A stretch of 38,651 nucleotides of DNA from Bacteroidota bacterium. GTDB lineage: Bacteria > Bacteroidota > Bacteroidia > Bacteroidales > F082. The stretch covers positions 1-38,651 of the forward strand of contig NYYH01000086.1 of the NCBI GenBank assembly GCA_002686705.1. The letters are read 5' to 3'. Position 1 is the first letter of the stretch. Every line of letters starts with the position of its first letter. Below are positions 17,022 to 27,587 of the stretch, one piece after another. A program made the position numbers and the translations under genes. The notes beneath the pieces are model-generated. The model was given only the letters and a program-made list of their open reading frames with translations. It did not search any database and was not told the DNA's origin.

Positions 17022-18355
17022 TTTTTGCGTAGGTTTTCAATAAACTGTTTAACAACACCGTGCGAAACTTTATGATCGACAAAATATTCAGTTGCCTTCT
17101 CTTTTTCCTCTTTTGTTGCTTCGATATGATTCAAGATATTATAGAGATGCATCTTCATATGACCTATCTGGATACCTTTTGTAACCAAAGACCTAATTGC
17201 TGCAAAATTGTTAGCCAGGCCAACCGATGCGACTATCATCATAAGCTCACTCGCGGATGGGTTTCCTAACATTTCCAACGAATGCTTGGCTAGTGGATGG
17301 AGTGAAGTTAATCCGCCAACTGTTCCAAGTGCGACAGGGATTTTCAGTTCATATTTAAAGGAAGTATCACTTAAAATAACTTTTGTTAAGCTTCTATATT
17401 TTCCATCACGAGTAGCATAAGCATGTCCAGCAGCCTCAATAGCTCTAAAATCATTCCCCGTTGCAATTGCAACAGCATCAACACCATTAAAAATACCCTT
17501 ATTGTGTGTAGTAGCGCGATAAACATCTGTTTCAGCAATTTTAACTGCAGTTTCAAACTTCCGAGCGAAATGCTCACCGTTCATGTCCCCATATAAGCCA
17601 TCAAGATCTTTAAAGTTACACTCTACCCATGCCTTAACTACACAATTAGGAGTATAATTTGACAAAATTGACATTACTATTTCACATTCTTTTTCTTCTT
17701 TACTAAATATTTTATGTGTTTTGAAGAAATTCTGAAGAGCAGGGGCAAATTCTTCGAGGCAGGAATTAATGAAATTTGCTCCCATCGAATCAACTGTATT
17801 AAAGTTAACTTTAATCTGGTAATAATTTTCGATACTATCAGTATAATCGATTAATTCAAAATCGATAATACCACCACCCCTTTTTTCCATATTTTTAGTA
17901 GTGTCAGCAGTAGCACCCCTAAGGTAATATTTTAGTTCATCAAATACTTTAACAAGTTTTTCTTTGGGGCCTGCCCAAATAAAGTGTACCTGACCAATCT
18001 TTTCAACATCAATTACTTCAGCTTTAAACCCTCCACGCTCTGACCAAAATCTTGATGCGGATGAAGCTGCGGCAACCACCGAGCTTTCCTCTATAACAAC
18101 CGGTACGTGATAAGTATGACCATTTACAACAACATTAGGAGCAATGCCATATGGAATATAAAAGTTCGAGATTGTGTTCTCACTAAATTCGTCAAATATT
18201 TCTTGCTTAGATTTGTCTAAGTGCCAAAAGCTTTTAAGCAAATCCATGGTTTCAACCTGGTTGTCCATCAACTCACTTACAATCTTAAGCTTATCTTCTT
18301 TTAGAAGTTTGGAAAAGCCCCTTATTAAGAAATCACGTTTTCTCCTTTTTGGCAT
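17018..18355 (-). CDS. mvaA: Hydroxymethylglutaryl-CoA reductase, class II
   Basis: A 445-residue soluble class II HMG-CoA reductase, without the membrane anchor of class I enzymes. It interconverts HMG-CoA and mevalonate using a nicotinamide cofactor. IPYGIAPN (about 67-74) and VVIEESSVVAAAS (about 86-98) give the substrate-binding region and catalytic Glu. HNKGIFNGVDAVAIATGNDFRA carries the catalytic Lys and Asp. The C-terminal GIQIGHMKMH contains the catalytic His on the flap. The family is often named degradative, but in Bacteroidota its pairing with the GYDIA kinase, with a 4-base overlap, points to isoprenoid biosynthesis. It lies 16 bases after the DUF4468-like gene, which probably shares the transcript. 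Confidence 0.92.
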   Translation of the reverse strand: MPKRRKRDFLIRGFSKLLKEDKLKIVSELMDNQVETMDLLKSFWHLDKSKQEIFDEFSENTISNFYIPYGIAPNVVVNGHTYHVPVVIEESSVVAAASSASRFWSERGGFKAEVIDVEKIGQVHFIWAGPKEKLVKVFDELKYYLRGATADTTKNMEKRGGGIIDFELIDYTDSIENYYQIKVNFNTVDSMGANFINSCLEEFAPALQNFFKTHKIFSKEEKECEIVMSILSNYTPNCVVKAWVECNFKDLDGLYGDMNGEHFARKFETAVKIAETDVYRATTHNKGIFNGVDAVAIATGNDFRAIEAAGHAYATRDGKYRSLTKVILSDTSFKYELKIPVALGTVGGLTSLHPLAKHSLEMLGNPSASELMMIVASVGLANNFAAIRSLVTKGIQIGHMKMHLYNILNHIEATKEEKEKATEYFVDHKVSHGVVKQFIENLRKN

Positions 18356-18371
18356 TTGAGTATTATTTCAT

Positions 18372-18914
18372 TTACCATTCATCCTTAACCTTTTCGGGCT
18401 CAGGTTTCATTTTGCTTTCGAGTGTGCTACTCCAATTATTAACAAAATCTGCAATTTGACTTAGATATCCATCCCACCTTGGGTCATATGCAGGATCGTC
18501 TTTATTCAGCCATTTTTCAGCAGGTATGTTTGTAGCCGATTTAAGGATAATTTCATCTATTGTATAACGGTACCTGCTATCTTTCATCTCAACAGTAAAA
18601 GTATAGTTTATCATACCACCAATATGCTTTATACTGTCTCTATCCCAGTAATATATACGAAATCTATGCCTCCCTACTATTTTGCCGGTTTCTTTATCTC
18701 GAACGGAAGTAACACGAACGGGATCTTTATAAAATCCATTCAGCCAATAAATACTCCTTTTAAATAATTCATATTTATCTCCCTCCTCTTCAATCACTCC
18801 TTGAAACTTAATTTTATTAGTTTCAGCATCTACTGGTATAAATAAATCTTTTTTTACCTGTGCTGATAATTGTATCCCTGATAACAGAATTGCTATAATA
18901 ATGAGCTTCTTCAT
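18372..18914 (-). CDS. Secreted DUF4468-like protein
   Basis: A 180-residue exported protein. Residues 1-19 form a signal peptide (KKLIIIAILLSGIQLSAQ). The mature part resembles the Bacteroidota DUF4468 family: an initial FQGVIEEEGDKYELFKRSIYWLNGFYKDP block, then GRHRFRIYY, a MINYTFTVEMKDSRYRYTIDEI beta segment, and a C-terminal helix ending in an acidic/lysine tail. The function is unknown. It is the first gene of the minus-strand run leading to HMG-CoA reductase and the GHMP kinase, 16 bases from the reductase, with its own promoter at 18942-18949. A functional link to isoprenoid synthesis is not evident. Confidence 0.6.
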   Translation of the reverse strand: MKKLIIIAILLSGIQLSAQVKKDLFIPVDAETNKIKFQGVIEEEGDKYELFKRSIYWLNGFYKDPVRVTSVRDKETGKIVGRHRFRIYYWDRDSIKHIGGMINYTFTVEMKDSRYRYTIDEIILKSATNIPAEKWLNKDDPAYDPRWDGYLSQIADFVNNWSSTLESKMKPEPEKVKDEW

Positions 18915-19231
18915 GATTTATATTTTCCGTTTAAGATGAAGCAAAGTTAATGGAAAATGTTTGAGTTCAGTTTATTATTATAAAAGATAAAGGAATTATT
19001 GGAAAGAAGAATATTTGCTAATTATTCAATTTCGTTGAAACACCTCTGTTTTATGACTATTCTCCACACCAGAGTATTAATTTTGTTATAAACTAAAACT
19101 AAGATTCCATCACATCAAATTAGTCTAATTCTAAATTGTAGGGAAACAAAAAAAAGCAATGAATACTTTCATATATTTGTTGGTTACTTTCATTAAATTA
19201 TTGAATTAATAATGTATTAATTTCTACTATT
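18915..19231. promoter_or_regulatory. Divergent intergenic region between the DUF4468-like gene and sdhC
   Basis: This 317-base gap holds a minus-strand -7 element (18942-18949) and two plus-strand TAnnTTTG matches ahead of sdhC: TAATTTTG at 19078-19085 and TATATTTG at 19172-19179. The nearer one leaves a leader of about 50 bases. I see no terminator, coding frame or structured RNA here. Confidence 0.4.
18942..18949 (-). promoter_or_regulatory. Bacteroidota -7 promoter element for the DUF4468-mvaA-kinase operon
   Basis: TAACTTTG on the minus strand matches TAnnTTTG, 28 bases upstream of the ATG at 18914. Confidence 0.45.
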
Positions 19232-19903
19232 ATGAGTGTGTTATATTCTTCAATTACCAAAAAAATATGGATGTCGTTAATGGGTTTGTTCCTGATGACT
19301 TTTTTGGTAGTTCATTTAGGTATTAATTCATTGCTCTTGTTTGATCCAACGCGAGACCTTTTCAATGAAGTTGCCCATTTTATGGGAACAAACCTAATTA
19401 TTCAAGTTCTCCAATGGGTACTTTTTGCAGCATTCGCATTCCACATCATTCTTGGTGTTGTATTACAGATCCAGAACATGATTGCCCGTCCAAAAAGTTA
19501 TAAAGTAAAGGCTTCATCTGAAGACTCATTCTTCTCAAAGTACATGATCCACACTGGGATAATAATATTTATTTTCCTTGCTATTCATTTCGCAAATTTC
19601 TTTCTTAAAGCAAAAGTATTTCATGGTGCACCCGAATTTATCTTGAACGGTGCACCAACCGGAATTGAAGATATGGGCATATTAGTAATTCAATTATTTG
19701 AAATACCTGGATATGTAATAGGATATGTTATTGCTTTATTAATACTTGGATTTCATCTCGACCATGGATTTCAATCTTCATTCCAGTCGCTCGGTATAAA
19801 CCATAAAAAATACACACCTTTCATTAAAGGATTTGGTCATCTGTATTCCATTGTAATTACTATTGGATATATTCTAATTCCTTTGTTTATTTACTTTACA
19901 TAA
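19232..19903 (+). CDS. sdhC: Succinate dehydrogenase/fumarate reductase cytochrome b subunit (B-type)
   Basis: A 223-residue integral membrane protein with five hydrophobic helices, the B-type cytochrome b558 architecture carrying two haems and the quinone site. Histidines that could be axial haem ligands sit in helices: VVHLGIN (about 22-28), AFHIILG (about 70), HTGIIIF and AIHFANF (about 107-123), and [10 protein letters not shown] (about 178-187). It anchors SdhAB to the inner face of the cytoplasmic membrane. It is the first gene of sdhCAB, 8 bases before sdhA. The complex may act as succinate dehydrogenase or as fumarate reductase; B-type enzymes do both and the sequence does not decide. 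Confidence 0.92.
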   Translation: MSVLYSSITKKIWMSLMGLFLMTFLVVHLGINSLLLFDPTRDLFNEVAHFMGTNLIIQVLQWVLFAAFAFHIILGVVLQIQNMIARPKSYKVKASSEDSFFSKYMIHTGIIIFIFLAIHFANFFLKAKVFHGAPEFILNGAPTGIEDMGILVIQLFEIPGYVIGYVIALLILGFHLDHGFQSSFQSLGINHKKYTPFIKGFGHLYSIVITIGYILIPLFIYFT

Positions 19904-19911
19904 TAGAAGAT

Positions 19912-21858
19912 ATGACAAAGCTTGATTCTAAAATACCAGCTGGCCCATTGGCCGATAAATGGACAAATTATAAGGCTAACCAAAATCTTGTCAATCCTGC
20001 CAACAAACGTAAGATTGATGTTATTGTTGTAGGAACAGGACTTGCCGGTGGAGCTGCAGCCGCAAGCCTCTCAGAACTTGGTTTCAATGTAAAAGTTTTC
20101 TGTATACAGGATAGCCCGCGTCGAGCGCATAGTATTGCTGCTCAAGGAGGTATTAACGCTGCAAAAAACTATCCAAACGATGGTGATAGCATTTACAGAT
20201 TATTTTATGATACTGTGAAAGGTGGTGATTATCGTGCACGTGAGGCAAATGTTTATCGCCTAGCAGAAGTCAGTAACAACATAATCGACCAATGTGTTGC
20301 ACAGGGGGTTCCTTTTGCACGCGAATATGGTGGATTACTTGATAACAGATCATTTGGTGGCGCACTTGTATCCAGAACATTTTATGCACGCGGACAAACC
20401 GGACAGCAACTACTCCTTGGAGCTTATAGTGCTCTAAGCAAGGAGATCAACAAAGGTGCCGTTAAGTTGTACACACGTCGTGAAATGATGGATATAGTGA
20501 AGATTAATGGTAAGGCCAGGGGCATTATTGTCAGAGATCTTGTTACCGGGAAACTTGAACGCCATGGTGCACATGCTGTTCTGCTAGCAACTGGTGGATA
20601 TGGAAATGTATTTTTCTTGTCTACCAATGCAATGACCTCTAATGGAGGTGCCGCTTGGAAAGCATACAAAAGAGGTGCTTATTTTGCGGACCCAAGTTTT
20701 GTACAAATTCACCCTACTTGTATTCCGGTTCATGGTGACTATCAAAGTAAACTCACCTTAATGAGCGAAAGTTTAAGAAATGATGGCAGGATTTGGGTGC
20801 CGAAAAAGAAGGCCGATGCTGAAAAAATTCAAAAAGGAGAATTATCTCCTGTAAAAATACCTGAAGAAGATAGAGATTATTATCTTGAAAGAAGATATCC
20901 TGCTTTTGGAAATCTCGTACCACGTGATGTAGCTTCACGAGCTGCAAAAGAACGTTGCGATTCCGGACATGGTGTTGGCAATACCGGTCTTGCTGTTTAT
21001 CTTGATTTTGAAGATGCCATCAAACGTCTGGGTAAGAATGTAATCGAAGCCAGGTATGGTAACCTGTTCCAGATGTATGAAAAGATTGTTGATGAAAATC
21101 CATACATTACACCCATGATGATCTACCCTGCAATACATTACACAATGGGTGGCACCTGGGTTGATTACGAATTACAAAGTACAGTACCTGGTTTATTTGT
21201 TGGTGGTGAAGCCAACTTCTCCGATCATGGAGCAAATCGTCTCGGGGCTTCTGCTCTTATGCAAGGGTTATCAGATGGATATTTCGTACTTCCTTATACG
21301 ATACAAAATTACCTGGCAGATCAAATTAATATTCCACATTTTGATACCAACACCGCTGAATTTGATCATACAGAAAAGGAAGTTCAGGATACTATCGATA
21401 AATTATTAAGCATTAAAGGAAATCATACAGTTGATTCTATCCACAAAAGGTTAGGCCATATAATGTGGGATTATGTTGGAATGGCTCGAAACAAAGAAGG
21501 ACTTGAAAAAGCAATCTCAGAAATTAAAAAACTTAGGAAAGATTTTTGGGAGAATGTTAGTGTTCCAGGTGAAAAATCAGGTATGAATGTTGAACTAGAA
21601 AAAGCATTACGTTTAACAGATTTCCTTGAACTTGGTGAGCTAATGGCACGTGATGCGCTAGATCGTAGTGAGTCGTGTGGTGGTCACTTCCGTGAAGAGC
21701 ATAAGACTGATGAGGGAGAAGCCATGCGAGATGATGAAAATTATATGTACGTTAGTGCTTGGGAATATAAAGGTAGTGATAACGAGCCTGTGCTACACAA
21801 AGAACCTCTTGTTTACGAAAATATTGAGGTAAAACAACGCAATTACAAAACAGCATAA
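19912..21858 (+). CDS. sdhA: Succinate dehydrogenase/fumarate reductase flavoprotein subunit
   Basis: A 648-residue catalytic subunit oxidising succinate to fumarate (or the reverse) with covalently bound FAD. The Rossmann motif [20 protein letters not shown] starts at about residue 40. The FAD-linking His lies in [11 protein letters not shown] (about 65-75). [19 protein letters not shown] and the active-site [14 protein letters not shown] with [18 protein letters not shown] follow. The length matches Bacteroidota SdhA. It lies 8 bases after sdhC and 24 before sdhB in one operon. Confidence 0.96.
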   Translation: MTKLDSKIPAGPLADKWTNYKANQNLVNPANKRKIDVIVVGTGLAGGAAAASLSELGFNVKVFCIQDSPRRAHSIAAQGGINAAKNYPNDGDSIYRLFYDTVKGGDYRAREANVYRLAEVSNNIIDQCVAQGVPFAREYGGLLDNRSFGGALVSRTFYARGQTGQQLLLGAYSALSKEINKGAVKLYTRREMMDIVKINGKARGIIVRDLVTGKLERHGAHAVLLATGGYGNVFFLSTNAMTSNGGAAWKAYKRGAYFADPSFVQIHPTCIPVHGDYQSKLTLMSESLRNDGRIWVPKKKADAEKIQKGELSPVKIPEEDRDYYLERRYPAFGNLVPRDVASRAAKERCDSGHGVGNTGLAVYLDFEDAIKRLGKNVIEARYGNLFQMYEKIVDENPYITPMMIYPAIHYTMGGTWVDYELQSTVPGLFVGGEANFSDHGANRLGASALMQGLSDGYFVLPYTIQNYLADQINIPHFDTNTAEFDHTEKEVQDTIDKLLSIKGNHTVDSIHKRLGHIMWDYVGMARNKEGLEKAISEIKKLRKDFWENVSVPGEKSGMNVELEKALRLTDFLELGELMARDALDRSESCGGHFREEHKTDEGEAMRDDENYMYVSAWEYKGSDNEPVLHKEPLVYENIEVKQRNYKTA

Positions 21859-21882
21859 TCTAACTAATGAAAAAACTGAACA

Positions 21883-22623
21883 ATGGATCTTAAATTAAAA
21901 ATATGGAGGCAAACCGGACCGGATGCCAATGGTAAATTTGTAGTTTACCCCGTACATAATATATCAAAAGATGCTTCATTTTTAGAAATGTTAGACATCC
22001 TGAACGAAGAACTTGTTGCAAACGGGGAGGAACCTGTAGCATTTGACCACGATTGCCGCGAAGGTATTTGTGGTACATGCAGTTTATTTATTAACGGAAG
22101 GCCACATGGTCCTGATGAATCTATAACTACTTGTCAGCTTCATATGCGCAAATTTAAAGATGGGGCTACTATTGTAATCGAACCTTGGCGTGCAAAACCA
22201 TTCCCAATTATAAAAGACCTGATGGTAGACCGATCAGCATTTGATCAGATTATGCAAGCAGGTGGTTATGTCTCAATAAATACAGGAGGTGTACCCGATG
22301 CAAATGCTATTCCTATTAAAAAAGAAAATGCTGACCTAGCAATGGACGCAGCTTCATGTATTGGTTGCGGTGCTTGTGTAGCTGCATGTAAAAATGCGTC
22401 TGCCATGTTATTTGTCTCCGCTAAAGTGAGTCAGTTTGCACTTCTGCCTCAGGGTAAAATTGAAGCAAAAAGACGTGTTGAAAAAATGGTTGCTAAAATG
22501 GATGACTGTGGTTTTGGTAATTGCACTAACACTTACGCTTGTGAAACCGAATGTCCAAAAGACATTAGTGTTGCCAATATTGCAAGGATGAACAGAGAGT
22601 TCTTAGTAGCCAAGGTGTCGTAG
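21883..22623 (+). CDS. sdhB: Succinate dehydrogenase/fumarate reductase iron-sulfur subunit
   Basis: A 246-residue electron-transfer subunit linking the SdhA flavin to the cytochrome b subunit. The N-terminal ferredoxin domain has the [2Fe-2S] ligands in [10 protein letters not shown] plus a downstream Cys in TTCQLH. The C-terminal domain has [13 protein letters not shown] and [19 protein letters not shown] for the remaining two clusters. It is the last gene of sdhCAB and is followed by a terminator at 22675-22707. Confidence 0.95.
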   Translation: MDLKLKIWRQTGPDANGKFVVYPVHNISKDASFLEMLDILNEELVANGEEPVAFDHDCREGICGTCSLFINGRPHGPDESITTCQLHMRKFKDGATIVIEPWRAKPFPIIKDLMVDRSAFDQIMQAGGYVSINTGGVPDANAIPIKKENADLAMDAASCIGCGACVAACKNASAMLFVSAKVSQFALLPQGKIEAKRRVEKMVAKMDDCGFGNCTNTYACETECPKDISVANIARMNREFLVAKVS

Positions 22624-22942
22624 GCATTGTTAATATTTGTTAGATAGTTAACATTTTCTATTTACAACATAGTAGGTGGTAGTTTATTGAAGCTGCCACT
22701 TTTTTTATTTAACAATTATTTATGACAATATCTAAGTAAAACCTATACGCATTATTCAATTATCTTTTACTTTTGTCATTACAAACCAGTTGTTTATAAC
22801 AACTATAGTTGGGTTAGTATACAAGTAACGATTTGTCCAGGTCAACTCAAAACCAAATATATATTAACAAAAGAGTGATATTTTTTACTTTTCAAAGAAA
22901 GGTAGGATAAAGCACTAATTTATTGTAATTAATCTTTAATAA
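22624..22942 (+). promoter_or_regulatory. Intergenic region after sdhB: terminator and promoter of the BNR/porin operon
   Basis: The 319-base gap holds the sdh terminator (22675-22707), then an exact -7 element TACTTTTG at 22768-22775, giving a leader of about 165 bases for the downstream gene. A 12-bp perfect palindrome CAACTATAGTTG lies at 22800-22811 inside the predicted leader. No coding frame or recognised riboswitch is seen. Confidence 0.4.
22675..22707 (+). terminator. Rho-independent terminator after sdhCAB
   Basis: GTGGTAG (22676-22682) pairs with CTGCCAC (22693-22699), seven pairs including one G-U, with a 10-base loop. A run of eight T residues follows. Confidence 0.75.
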
Positions 22943-25900
22943 ATGAAAAAAATATTAACAATATCCCAAGTAATGATACTAAGTGTATTATTTATTGGAA
23001 TCAGTAATCATATTTCTGCGCAACAAAGTTCAGGTGAAGAATTAAAGTTTGATGCCATGCAATGGCGTTTTATAGGACCAATTGTTGGAAACAGAGGTTC
23101 TGTTGTACTAGGCCATCCTACCGAACCTAACACATTCTATCATGGAGCGAGTAATGGGTTGTGGAAAACCGAAGATGCAGGAACCTACTGGGAACCTGTT
23201 GGTGACGAATACTTCAATTATGGTAGTATTGGGGCTATGGAATTCTCGGAATCCAATCCTGATATTGCCTATGTAGGATTAGGAGAGCCTCAAATGAGAA
23301 ACAATGTAAGCTGGGGTGATGGTGTATATAAAACTACAGATAATGGTAGTACATGGACCCACCTGGGTTTAAAAGAATGTAAACACATATCTCAAGTTCG
23401 GGTTCATCCCACAAATCCCGATGTTGTTTTTGTGGGAGCATTCGGGCATGCCTTTGGGCCCAATCCGGAGCGTGGTGTATTCAGAACTCAAGATGGTGGT
23501 AAATCATGGGAGAAAGTACTTTATAAAAGTGATAAAGCCGGAGTTATCGACCTGGTGATGAATCCATCCAACCCAGATGAACTATTTGCAGTTCTCTGGG
23601 AATTCGAGCGTAAAGCCTGGGGTCCCAAAACAGGTGGACCTGAAACCGGTTTATACAAATCCATTGATGGTGGTGACACCTGGAAAGAGATCACGCGAAA
23701 CCCCGGACTTCCCCAGGAGGGAGGATTTGGCAGGATGGGGATTACCATGTCAGCAGCGGATGCTAAAAAAGTATATGCACTTATCGATTCTGAAACGAAA
23801 CCAGGTTTATACATGTCAAATGATTTAGGTGAAAACTGGGAATTTATTTCTAACAATTTTCAGGTAATCGGAAGGCCGTTTTATTATAGTCATATCTATG
23901 CAAGTCCACATGATGCCAACGAATTGTGGAGCCCTAACAATCGCATGTTTATGTCAAAAGATGGCGGTAGTACATGGATTTTAGAGCCCGGAATTAAAGA
24001 TGATTTCCATGATATATGGATTTGTCCTAATGATCCCAATAGAATGATTGCAACAAATGACGGTGGTTGCCAGGTAAGTATGACCGGTGGTAGTACCTGG
24101 TCAAACCAGTATACTCAGAAGATATCACAGTTTTATCGTGTAAATGTTGATAACGATTTTCCATACAATGTTTACGGTAGCGTACAGGATCTTTTGGCAT
24201 ACAAAGTACCCAGCGCATCTCGTTGGGGAGAAATTTCTGGTTATGAAACCACTTTAATAGGAAACGGTGAGATTAGTAGTGTAATTCCAAATCCCGATGA
24301 TCCAAATATTGTTTACAACATTTCAGGTGGAGCACCAATGGGAAGTGGTGCCCCTTTTACTGTAAATAATATAGCGACAGGGCAAAACGAGGTTCGTTCC
24401 GTATGGCCCGTACCCCTTTTCGGATTAAACGGATATGACCTGAAATATAGATTTAACTGGAGTACCCCGTATTTTGTTTCTCCTCACGATTCGAAAACCA
24501 TTTACCTTGGAGGAAATGTGGTATTTAAGACAACTGATGAGGGATTATACTGGGAGGTTATCAGTGATGATTTAACCAATGACATCAAAGACAGACAAAA
24601 GATCACAGGTACTCCATGGCTATCCGAATATTTTGGCCAGGAGATACACAGTACTATCAAACGTTTAACAGAATCACCCGTACAACAAGGTGTAATCTGG
24701 TCGGGTTCCGATGACGGAAAGATTTATATTACCAAAGATGGAGGAGGTGATTGGGAAGACATAAGCATTACCGACGGTATACCTGAATATTCACAGGTAT
24801 ACGAAATTGAACCATCACCTTATGATGCAGCTACTGCATATATCGTTTTTTCAAACTTCAATGTATATGATGAATACAAGCCATACATTTTTAAAACAAC
24901 TGATTATGGCAAAACCTGGACAAACCTATCAGATAAATTTCCTCAAGACGAAATTACAAGAACTATCAGAGAGGATAAAATACGAAAGGGATTACTTTTT
25001 ATTGGTACAGAAACAGGAGTTTATTATTCTTTAAATGATGGACAAAGCTGGGATAAATTAAAAGCAAATCTGCCTGCAGTACCCGTAGTTGATATGAAAA
25101 TCAAGAATGAGGATTTGGTTATTGCAACTAATGGCAGGGGTTTATGGATTATGGACGACCTCACTCCACTTCGCGAAAAAAGCACCGAAATAGATGCCAA
25201 ACAAACTCATTTATACCCAATTTCCGACCACACGCGTTTTGGTTACAACTGGTGGATGGATTATGTTCCTGGTGGAGATCCTGGAGACAAGAAAAATTAT
25301 TTTGTACAGAACATGCGCCCTGGATTGACATACTACGAATTAGGTTTTATTCCTGTTAATGGAGAGCGTAAGCGCAAATTTATTGATGCCGGTGATGCAA
25401 AATCGTTGGGTGCTGTAATGTATTTCAACTTAGCCAAAGAACCAGAAGAAATTAGTTTGGCAATTTTGGATAAAGATGGAAAAGAGATACGTAACTATTC
25501 GAAAGAGCAAATGAGTTTAAACTACGGAAAAGATGACAACTTCAATACTGGGTTAAATAAGTTTGTTTGGGATATGAGAATTAACCGTGTTACTTCTGTG
25601 CCAAATCGCCCGCCAACAGCGATCGCACCAATTGTAACACCCGGTAAATATAAGGCAAAACTTACTGTTGATGGATATGAAGAAACTCAAGAATTTGAAA
25701 TTCTCATGAGTCCGAAAGAAACATATACTCAAGAACAAGCGGATGACAAGTTCAAATTCTGGATGGAGATGTATAATGCAGCTGAAAATTCAACACAAAA
25801 TGTAATTGCAGCACTTAAAACAAAAGAGGATGTTACAACGAAGATTGAGGCTTTTAGATCAAGTGGAGCTAGTAGTGGTAAGATCAAAAAAGCAGAAAAA

Positions 25901-26170
25901 CAGGGTCAGGTTATTTCAAAAATTGTTACAGATTATGAAGGAACATATGTTTCCACCGGCCGTACTTTAGCTGAGGTAATTAATTTACCGGCTACCATTT
26001 TGTTTAAAATGTCATTTATGAGTGGAATTTTAGACCATTCCGAAGGACCTGTAACACAAAGTATGAAAACAGAGTTTGCACAATTACTAGTAGATTCTAA
26101 GGTGGCAGATGAAAAATATAATGCTGATATTGAGAAAGAGCTAGCAAAACTGGATAAAATCTTAAAGTAA
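22943..26170 (+). CDS. Secreted BNR/VPS10 (sortilin-like) beta-propeller protein
   Basis: A 1075-residue exported protein with a signal peptide (about 1-26, ending ISAQ). About ten Asp-box/BNR repeats of the S/TxDxGxxW type are visible (TTDNGSTW, TQDGGKSW, SIDGGDTW, SKDGGSTW, TTDEGLYW, TKDGGGDW, TTDYGKTW, SLNDGQSW and others) from about residue 60 to 740, forming a sortilin-like propeller. A beta domain at about 780-930 and a helical C-terminal region at about 940-1075 follow. Such proteins are often annotated as glycosyl hydrolases, but no catalytic residues can be assigned. There is no T9SS sorting tail, so the product is probably periplasmic or surface-associated by another route. A porin gene follows after 18 bases. 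Confidence 0.8.
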   Translation: MKKILTISQVMILSVLFIGISNHISAQQSSGEELKFDAMQWRFIGPIVGNRGSVVLGHPTEPNTFYHGASNGLWKTEDAGTYWEPVGDEYFNYGSIGAMEFSESNPDIAYVGLGEPQMRNNVSWGDGVYKTTDNGSTWTHLGLKECKHISQVRVHPTNPDVVFVGAFGHAFGPNPERGVFRTQDGGKSWEKVLYKSDKAGVIDLVMNPSNPDELFAVLWEFERKAWGPKTGGPETGLYKSIDGGDTWKEITRNPGLPQEGGFGRMGITMSAADAKKVYALIDSETKPGLYMSNDLGENWEFISNNFQVIGRPFYYSHIYASPHDANELWSPNNRMFMSKDGGSTWILEPGIKDDFHDIWICPNDPNRMIATNDGGCQVSMTGGSTWSNQYTQKISQFYRVNVDNDFPYNVYGSVQDLLAYKVPSASRWGEISGYETTLIGNGEISSVIPNPDDPNIVYNISGGAPMGSGAPFTVNNIATGQNEVRSVWPVPLFGLNGYDLKYRFNWSTPYFVSPHDSKTIYLGGNVVFKTTDEGLYWEVISDDLTNDIKDRQKITGTPWLSEYFGQEIHSTIKRLTESPVQQGVIWSGSDDGKIYITKDGGGDWEDISITDGIPEYSQVYEIEPSPYDAATAYIVFSNFNVYDEYKPYIFKTTDYGKTWTNLSDKFPQDEITRTIREDKIRKGLLFIGTETGVYYSLNDGQSWDKLKANLPAVPVVDMKIKNEDLVIATNGRGLWIMDDLTPLREKSTEIDAKQTHLYPISDHTRFGYNWWMDYVPGGDPGDKKNYFVQNMRPGLTYYELGFIPVNGERKRKFIDAGDAKSLGAVMYFNLAKEPEEISLAILDKDGKEIRNYSKEQMSLNYGKDDNFNTGLNKFVWDMRINRVTSVPNRPPTAIAPIVTPGKYKAKLTVDGYEETQEFEILMSPKETYTQEQADDKFKFWMEMYNAAENSTQNVIAALKTKEDVTTKIEAFRSSGASSGKIKKAEKQGQVISKIVTDYEGTYVSTGRTLAEVINLPATILFKMSFMSGILDHSEGPVTQSMKTEFAQLLVDSKVADEKYNADIEKELAKLDKILK

Positions 26171-26188
26171 GAAATAATACTTGTAATT

Positions 26189-27454
26189 GTGAGGGAGAAA
26201 AATTTAAAACCTATTCTGATTACCATACTTGGGATTCTATTTATTAACTATAATGCTGTAGCACAGCAACCTGATAGCACTGTTAACAAAGGTGCTGATT
26301 TTGGAGGACCTGATCAGGTGGATAATCAGATTCGGGAGGACAACGACGCCAAAAATACATTTTTTGAATTGCGATTTATACAACCCTATTTCAACTTCAA
26401 GGATACATTACAGAAAAAAACAGGATTTAGTTATGGCCTGGATTATTCTGCTGCATATATTTCAGCAAGCAGTAGTTTAGACCATACTGACGCAGGAAGT
26501 GGAATGGTGAGGCTCTATGCTTCCTGGAATCTTATCAATCGCGGACAACCAAATAGTGGTGCCTTAATATTTAAGGTGGAGAACCGACACAAATACGGAG
26601 CTATTTCACCTAAGTCACTTGGATTTGAAATGGGTTATGTGGGTATGGAACTGCCTCCTTTTAATGATGATAAATTCAGGCTAACGAACTTTTACTGGCG
26701 GCAAAGGTTCATGAAGGGAAAGATTTCTCTAGTAGCTGGTTTACTTGATGTTACCGACTATCTTGATGTTTATGCATTGACAAGTCCGTGGACGGGTTTT
26801 ATGAATTTTGCATTCAGTACCGGATCAGAAATAATTTATCTCCCAAATGATGCGGCTTTGGGCATTGCTTTTGGAGCTTATCTCTCAAGAAATATTTATA
26901 TCATGTCAGGTATCAGTGATGCAGGATCTAATCCAAAAGAACCATGGAATAACTTTGAATCGTTCTTTTCCAATCACAACTATTTGACAACTGTTGAGCT
27001 GGGCTGGGTAAGTTCGCAAGACCGTTTTATCCTTGATAACATCCATATTACCTATTGGCATTCTGATGGCAGCAATGTTACAGCCTCGCTTCCTGGTTGG
27101 GGTTTGGCATTTTCAGGCACCTGGTATTTTGGAGAAAAATGGTTACCATTTATCAGAGGAGGCTTTTCGAATGATGGAGGAACTTTACTTCAAAAGTCGT
27201 TAAGTACCGGTTTTGGGTTTCAACCTGAGCCTGGTGGCAGTGTCCTCGGATTTGGATTTAACTGGGGAGAACCCAACGAAACCACTTTTTCAGAAGGATT
27301 AAAAGATCAATACACTTTTGAGCTGTATTACCGTGTGCAAGTATCATCAAAAATTGCCATAACCCCTGATGTGCAATTTTTACTTGATCCAGCACTTAAT
27401 CCTGATGAATCTTCAATATTCATTTGGGGATTAAGGGGACGACTTGTGCTTTAA
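26189..27454 (+). CDS. OprB-type carbohydrate porin
   Basis: A 421-residue outer-membrane beta-barrel protein. The start is a GTG at 26189, followed by a signal peptide ending AVAQQ at about residue 27; no ATG offers a better start. Alternating hydrophobic/aromatic strands, GLLDVTDYLDVYALTSPWTGF, YLSRNIYIMSGISDAG and a C-terminal strand ending GLRGRLVL fit the OprB family of carbohydrate-selective porins. It lies 18 bases after the BNR/sortilin gene, so the two are probably co-transcribed and may act together on an extracellular substrate. The assignment rests on overall pattern; the substrate is unknown. Confidence 0.7.
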   Translation: MREKNLKPILITILGILFINYNAVAQQPDSTVNKGADFGGPDQVDNQIREDNDAKNTFFELRFIQPYFNFKDTLQKKTGFSYGLDYSAAYISASSSLDHTDAGSGMVRLYASWNLINRGQPNSGALIFKVENRHKYGAISPKSLGFEMGYVGMELPPFNDDKFRLTNFYWRQRFMKGKISLVAGLLDVTDYLDVYALTSPWTGFMNFAFSTGSEIIYLPNDAALGIAFGAYLSRNIYIMSGISDAGSNPKEPWNNFESFFSNHNYLTTVELGWVSSQDRFILDNIHITYWHSDGSNVTASLPGWGLAFSGTWYFGEKWLPFIRGGFSNDGGTLLQKSLSTGFGFQPEPGGSVLGFGFNWGEPNETTFSEGLKDQYTFELYYRVQVSSKIAITPDVQFLLDPALNPDESSIFIWGLRGRLVL

Positions 27455-27587
27455 AGAGGCAAAGAGTGGATAACGAAATATTCCACACAATGGAACTACA
27501 GAACAATCCATCAAGCAAAAAAGAGTTATTATTATACCTTTCATGGGTTTATAAAATCACTACTTTTAATGCCCAAAATCAAAACTA

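Noticed and set aside
22800..22811. A 12-bp palindrome CAACTATAGTTG as an operator
   Set aside because: Several palindromes of this length are expected by chance in a window this size, and no regulator gene lies nearby. It is kept only as a note on the leader.
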